A DNA stretch of 44,211 nucleotides. Source: Thiotrichaceae bacterium. Its GTDB lineage: Bacteria; Pseudomonadota; Gammaproteobacteria; Beggiatoales; Beggiatoaceae. The notes beneath the pieces are model-generated. The model saw nothing but the letters and a program-made list of their open reading frames with translations. It was not told where the DNA came from and searched no databases. The stretch lies in the NCBI GenBank assembly GCA_011391085.1, contig JAABRD010000044.1:1-44211 (forward strand). The letters are read 5' to 3'. The translations under genes and the position numbers were made by a program. Of this stretch, positions 40,486 to 44,211 are shown piece after piece; the stretch's first letter is position 1, and each line of letters starts with the position of its first letter.

Positions 40486-42216
40486 ACATTGATTTTTGAT
40501 ACTTTCACAATATGGCATCTGATTATAGTCCCCTTCATTGACGCTATTTATCAAAATGTCAATGCTATCGGCATTGGTGACCACCGTTCCATCTGGTAGC
40601 CGGTAGCCAAAAAAGACGCGCAGAAAACCAGGTAAGGCAAATTGACCTTGGTACATTTCTACAGGGTGCTGAGGTTGCAAGATAACATTCGTTTGGAACG
40701 GCACTAAATTTGCCGGTTGTCCATCCCATAGGAGAACACTACCATTGTCACCCAACATATAAAAGGTTTCGGCGGTGTCTTCGGGAGAAGATTTGGAAGC
40801 GGCATACACTACAATATCCGCTGGTTTGCCAACCTGTTCTGGGGGGACCGTGATGTCACCGCGAACTGTCACTTGGTCACATAAACATTGTCTAACGGTT
40901 TGTTCAAAAGGGCCGCAATTGACCGAGATACCTCCTGTCAATTGGGTTGTAGTGGAGAGGGACGAAGCAGAGTTATCTGGTGAAGTCATCTCTACCGCTT
41001 TACCCTTGGGAATGTTTCCAGTGGCATAAACTTGGAAGTTGTCAAAGACCATTTGCAACGGTTTATGAATGAATTGGTAAGTCGCAAAATAGACTCCCAC
41101 CGCTTGCACGTCGGTAAAAGCGTGTTCCACAAAGGTGGCCGTAGAAGGACTCAATTCCATCCGATTCACGGCTTGTAACAATTTATCACTCTTCTCGTGA
41201 TGGGCCTGTTCTTCTTCTGGTATAGTCTTCTTAGGATTATAATTCATCGCTTGAAGTTCTGTATATAGCGTTTGAATCTCATTCTCGGCGGCTGGATTGT
41301 AAGGGGCCCACCGCGCCTGAAATGGGTTAAGAGTGATAATGGCACCTACCCTACCTTCACCAAGGTCTTGGGCATCTAAACCTGCCACCCCAACCCAACG
41401 TTGGTCACCATCTTTATCCATGACCACCTGAGTGGTGCCTTCACTAATCCATAGTTGTTCCCCGTCTTGTATCAGAAAACGGGTTTCATCCACGTTGAAA
41501 CGTTGACGGCTGATGTCAAAAGAGAGACGACTGGTTGAGTCGAAAGTAATCTTATCGGTAGTAGCGCCACCATTGAGGAAGTCAGCCTTTTTCCAAAGAA
41601 AAGTCGCGGTAAAGTTCACTTGGGCATTTTTATAGCTTTGAAACTTTTCAGACAGGGGACAACATTCTCCACCTTTGTTGACAACCATCATGGTGATGTC
41701 GGACCAGGATAACCAGTTGTCATATTCCTGCATACGGGCAATGTCATGGGGATAGAGGGTTGAATAAGAACAAGGTTTCGCGCCTTCCGTGGGTTGCACA
41801 GTGGCTTGTTGGAATCGGTCAAAAAAGGGAACTCGCTTGCCATCTGCATCTTTTTTGGTAATGTGAGAGACATTGGTGAAACGGGCCACCATGCCACCGT
41901 AAAAACGGGCACTGGGACGATGCAGGCGGTAATTAGGGGAAGGATTGCTTTCGTTTCCACGGACTGCTAACGGGTTGAACGGATACTGGGTACTAAATTC
42001 GTACCACACGAGGGCGTCGTTATACACGCCATCGCGGTTGACATCTTGATATTGGATGGAATAGGGAACGGCTGAACGATAGCTATAAGTTGCTTTTTCC
42101 TCCTTAGAAGGTAAATAAGCGTCCCACCAATGCACCATTTTGACGGAATCCGCGGCGGTGGAAAGTGGCGTGAACAAAAGAATGGAAAATATCGATTTGG
42201 TGTTGAACATATACAA
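40462..42216 (-). CDS. Exported protein of unknown function
   Basis: 584 residues with a signal peptide (SIFSILLFTPLSTAADS). No family recognised. The mature protein has an EF-hand-like DVNRDGVYND segment (about 59-68), many Trp/Tyr, and paired Cys (GGECCP; CGPFEQTVRQCLCDQ). A C-terminal beta-rich half has GDITVPPEQVGKPADIVVYA, reminiscent of surface or carbohydrate-binding domains. The final codons (AVRTGSP) and stop lie inside the intergenic hairpin repeat, so the native C-terminus was probably changed. The third codon is an alternative start. Confidence 0.7.
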   Translation of the reverse strand: MYMFNTKSIFSILLFTPLSTAADSVKMVHWWDAYLPSKEEKATYSYRSAVPYSIQYQDVNRDGVYNDALVWYEFSTQYPFNPLAVRGNESNPSPNYRLHRPSARFYGGMVARFTNVSHITKKDADGKRVPFFDRFQQATVQPTEGAKPCSYSTLYPHDIARMQEYDNWLSWSDITMMVVNKGGECCPLSEKFQSYKNAQVNFTATFLWKKADFLNGGATTDKITFDSTSRLSFDISRQRFNVDETRFLIQDGEQLWISEGTTQVVMDKDGDQRWVGVAGLDAQDLGEGRVGAIITLNPFQARWAPYNPAAENEIQTLYTELQAMNYNPKKTIPEEEQAHHEKSDKLLQAVNRMELSPSTATFVEHAFTDVQAVGVYFATYQFIHKPLQMVFDNFQVYATGNIPKGKAVEMTSPDNSASSLSTTTQLTGGISVNCGPFEQTVRQCLCDQVTVRGDITVPPEQVGKPADIVVYAASKSSPEDTAETFYMLGDNGSVLLWDGQPANLVPFQTNVILQPQHPVEMYQGQFALPGFLRVFFGYRLPDGTVVTNADSIDILINSVNEGDYNQMPYCESIKNQCAVRTGSP

Positions 42217-42235
42217 TTTTCTATTTGCAATTTAA

Positions 42236-42743
42236 GGTAGTGGTGCAAAGGTAATGGTTATGGGTTTTGGAGTACGGAATCAATTCCGTACTCCAACGGA
42301 ATGAATTCCGTACTCCAACGGAATTAATTCCGTACTCCAACGGAATCAATTCCGTACTCCAACGGAATGAATTCCGTACTCCAACGGAATGAATTCCGTA
42401 CTCCAACGGAATTAATTCCGTACTCCAACGGAATCAATTCCGTACTCCAACGGAATGAATTCCGTACAACGGAATGAATTCCGTACTCCAACGGAATGAA
42501 TTCCGTACTCCAACGGAATGAATTCCGTACTCCAACGGAATGAATTCCGTACTCCAACGGAATCAGTTCCGTACTCCAACGGAATGAATTCCGTACTCCA
42601 ACGGAATGAATTCCGTACTCCAACGGAATGAATTCCGTACTCCAACGGAATCAATTCCGTACTCCAACGGAATGAATTCCGTACTCCAACGGAATCAGTT
42701 CCGTACTCCAAAACCGCTATACCATTACTTGTACAACACTACC
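42236..42743. mobile_element. MITE of the IS6-like-end family containing a 20-unit array
   Basis: Ends GGTAGTGGTGCAAAGGTAAT and, reversed, GGTAGTGTTGTACAAGTAAT. It has the same outer sequence as the element inserted in the PIN gene at 15531-15667. No target duplication is visible. It ends 4 bp before the stop of the histidine kinase gene. Confidence 0.8.
42276..42711. repeat. 22-bp tandem array, about 20 units
   Basis: Unit GGAATGAATTCCGTACTCCA plus AC. Variants change the centre of the GGAATNNATTCC palindrome (GAATTC, CAATTC, TAATTC, CAGTTC). The unit at 42452 lacks three bases. The sister MITE at 15.57 kb has only three units. Confidence 0.92.
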
Positions 42744-42747
42744 CCCA

Positions 42748-44007
42748 TTACTTGACTGGTAACGTAAAATAAAACAAACTTCCTTTCCCGACTTCACTTT
42801 CTACGCCCGCTTGTCCTCCCAGTCTTTCAGCAATTTGGCGGACAATGGATAAACCCAGTCCGTGTCCATCGGTCTTGGCGTGTAGGCGCGTAAAGGGGGT
42901 AAATAATTTGGCTTGGGCTTCTGGGGTGAGTCCTTTGCCGTTGTCGCGGATCCAAAAACGTAGCCCTCTCTGCCCTTGCGGTGCCTCCCCTGGGGAGTTG
43001 GAAAAATTTTCGGTATGGTCTAAAGATAAAGGCGGATTAGAGGAGATAATTATTTCCTCTCCGCCTAACTCCAAACGAGGTGGTTGTCCTCCATATTTTA
43101 AAGCATTGCTGAGGTAATTTATCCAAATTTCTTCTATCCACGGGGCATATCCAATCGCCTCCGGCCAATGTTTGGGTAAGATAATCTGGGCTTGCTGTTC
43201 TTTAATTGCTAGAGATAGGCGTTGTTGTATCACTAGCGCAACAATCTCTTCCATATTCACCGCTTGCAGTTGCACTTTGGCTTGTCTGGAAACGCCTGCT
43301 AACATGAGTAACGCCTCAATAATGCTGAACATTTTTCGACCGCTTTGCTTTATCATATTCAGTCTTTTGGAAACCTTTAGATGGGCCACGCAATCTCCCT
43401 CTAATAATTCGGTGAGGCTGACAATCCCAGCTATCGGATTTCTGAGGTCATGGGCAACCGTATGGGCAAAAGAATCCAATTCTTGATTGCGCTTCTCCAA
43501 CTCTTTGGTGCGTGCTTGCAATTCCAACGTTTGTTCTGTCAACTGTATCGTTTGTTCTTGCAAGCGTTGATTTTGTTGTTGCTGTTGTCGTTGTAATTTG
43601 CGTAAATTTAAATGAACCGAGACGCGAGATAACACTTCTTCATATTGAAGTGGTTTGGTCACATAATCTGCAGCACCGACTTGAAAACCTCTGACCTTGT
43701 CTGCTATGTCGCTTAACGCCGTCATAAAAATCACGGGAATGTCTTGGGTACTCGGTTGTGATTTTAAGCGTTGACAAACTTCAAAACCGTTCATGCCGGG
43801 CATTAACACGTCCAATAGAATCAAGTCAGGTAGGGCATTTTCAGCCACTTGTAATCCGTATGGACCATTGGTGGCAACCAAGATTTTAAAATTTTTGCGA
43901 CGCAATAGTCTGGGCAAGACCAGCATATTGTCTGGGACGTCGTCAATGACCAAGATGGTGTCTTGAGGGATTGTCTCTGGAGAAGAAGATGTTTCTTTGT
44001 TTGTCAC
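42748..44007 (-). CDS. Response regulator-histidine kinase hybrid (REC-HisKA-HATPase)
   Basis: 419 residues, no membrane segment, so a cytoplasmic signalling protein. The REC domain has phospho-acceptor Asp66 (LILLDVLMPG) and Lys118 (YVTKP). A Gln-rich coiled coil (about 135-175) leads to HisKA with His186 (AHTVAHDLRNP). The ATPase domain has NYLSNALKYGG, DNGKGL and GHGLGLSIV. The order REC before kinase suggests it relays a signal received by phosphotransfer. A partner is not in the window. Its stop codon abuts the array-bearing MITE. Confidence 0.93.
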   Translation of the reverse strand: MTNKETSSSPETIPQDTILVIDDVPDNMLVLPRLLRRKNFKILVATNGPYGLQVAENALPDLILLDVLMPGMNGFEVCQRLKSQPSTQDIPVIFMTALSDIADKVRGFQVGAADYVTKPLQYEEVLSRVSVHLNLRKLQRQQQQQNQRLQEQTIQLTEQTLELQARTKELEKRNQELDSFAHTVAHDLRNPIAGIVSLTELLEGDCVAHLKVSKRLNMIKQSGRKMFSIIEALLMLAGVSRQAKVQLQAVNMEEIVALVIQQRLSLAIKEQQAQIILPKHWPEAIGYAPWIEEIWINYLSNALKYGGQPPRLELGGEEIIISSNPPLSLDHTENFSNSPGEAPQGQRGLRFWIRDNGKGLTPEAQAKLFTPFTRLHAKTDGHGLGLSIVRQIAERLGGQAGVESEVGKGSLFYFTLPVK

Positions 44008-44082
44008 GGGTTACCTCATATTTGGAGAATAGAGAATGGAGAATGGAAAATGAAGAATAAATGCCGGACTAGAGGCTTTAGC

Positions 44083-44211
44083 CGCAATGCCATTAAGTTA
44101 AGGAATCTCACACCAATGTAGGGTGGATTAAGCGTTAGCGTATCCACCAATCTCGGTGACGGTGGATACGCTAACGCTTAATCCACCCTACCTTAACTTA
44201 ATGGCATTGCG
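44083..44211. mobile_element. Nested inverted-repeat element at the window end
   Basis: Outer ends CGCAATGCCATTAAGTTAAG, complementary to the last 21 bases of the window. Inside is the GGTGGATTAAGCG palindrome (44118-44190). Single ends of the outer type occur near 16.24, 17.60, 19.03 and 30.74 kb. A fragment of the tagaggctttagccg repeat precedes it at 44062. Confidence 0.75.

Noticed and set aside
42276-42711. CRISPR-like appearance of the regularly spaced GGAATNNATTCC units
   Set aside because: Units are directly tandem with no unique spacers, there is no cas gene, and the array lies inside a MITE. Open frames across it are period artefacts.
1-44211. tRNA, rRNA, riboswitch, transposase gene or CRISPR-Cas
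   Set aside because: None seen by eye on either strand; a dedicated search (tRNA and RNA-family scans) would be needed to exclude small RNAs in the repeat-rich gaps.

Overview
The window looks like chromosome of a large gammaproteobacterial sulfur oxidiser (Thiotrichales; Beggiatoa/Thioploca/Thiomargarita type). The core synteny holB-pilZ-tatD is gammaproteobacterial. The rest matches what is known of giant sulfur bacteria: a caspase-like protease, two-partner-secretion exoproteins, FN3/LRR surface proteins, PIN/HEPN/AbiEii-like modules, Uma2, DUF4926, and intergenic DNA packed with MITE-like palindromes. The taxonomic call is inference; there is no rRNA or other diagnostic marker, and I saw no tRNA, transposase gene or CRISPR.

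Layout. 1-5.9 kb: a MITE remnant, two identical palindromes and a single-module type I PKS (KS-AT-DH-KR-ACP) that carries three intergenic-type repeats inside its reading frame. 6.0-13.6 kb (minus strand): a five-gene cluster of DUF4384-like envelope proteins, a Cys-repeat/FN3 secreted protein, a predicted outer-membrane barrel and a caspase-like lipoprotein. This is my first candidate for an undescribed system. 13.6-16.2 kb: a decay zone with a deleted PKS 3' end and a PIN toxin/antitoxin pair killed by stop codons and by a MITE insertion with an 8-bp target duplication. 16.2-21.7 kb: two TpsA-like exoproteins flanking a HEPN two-gene operon (second candidate; its paralogue lies at 36.2-37.2 kb). 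21.8-24.5 kb: a broken bacterial-repeat protein and a plant-type LRR protein. 24.5-26.7 kb: three copies of a promoter-bearing repeat, one upstream of each of three consecutive transcription units (LRR gene, VapBC-like pair, PD-(D/E)XK protein). 26.7-29.6 kb: DUF4926, a DUF6883 remnant, an orphan DNA methyltransferase and Uma2. 29.7-32.3 kb: tatD, pilZ, holB. 32.5-35.6 kb: a translationally coupled AAA ATPase plus NACHT NTPase (third candidate, possibly defence). 37.4-44.2 kb: an amino acid permease, a trypsin-like protease, an unknown exported protein, a 20-unit tandem array inside a MITE, and a REC-histidine kinase.

How it hangs together. Much of the coding content is accessory (surface display, toxin/defence-like modules, STAND ATPases) and is being reshaped by short non-autonomous repeats. 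At least one MITE superfamily has IS6-like ends and 8-bp target duplications at four sites. Repeats interrupt genes, supply stop codons and C-terminal tails, sit in-frame inside a PKS, and appear to carry promoters. All functional statements rest on motifs read by eye; no database search was run.
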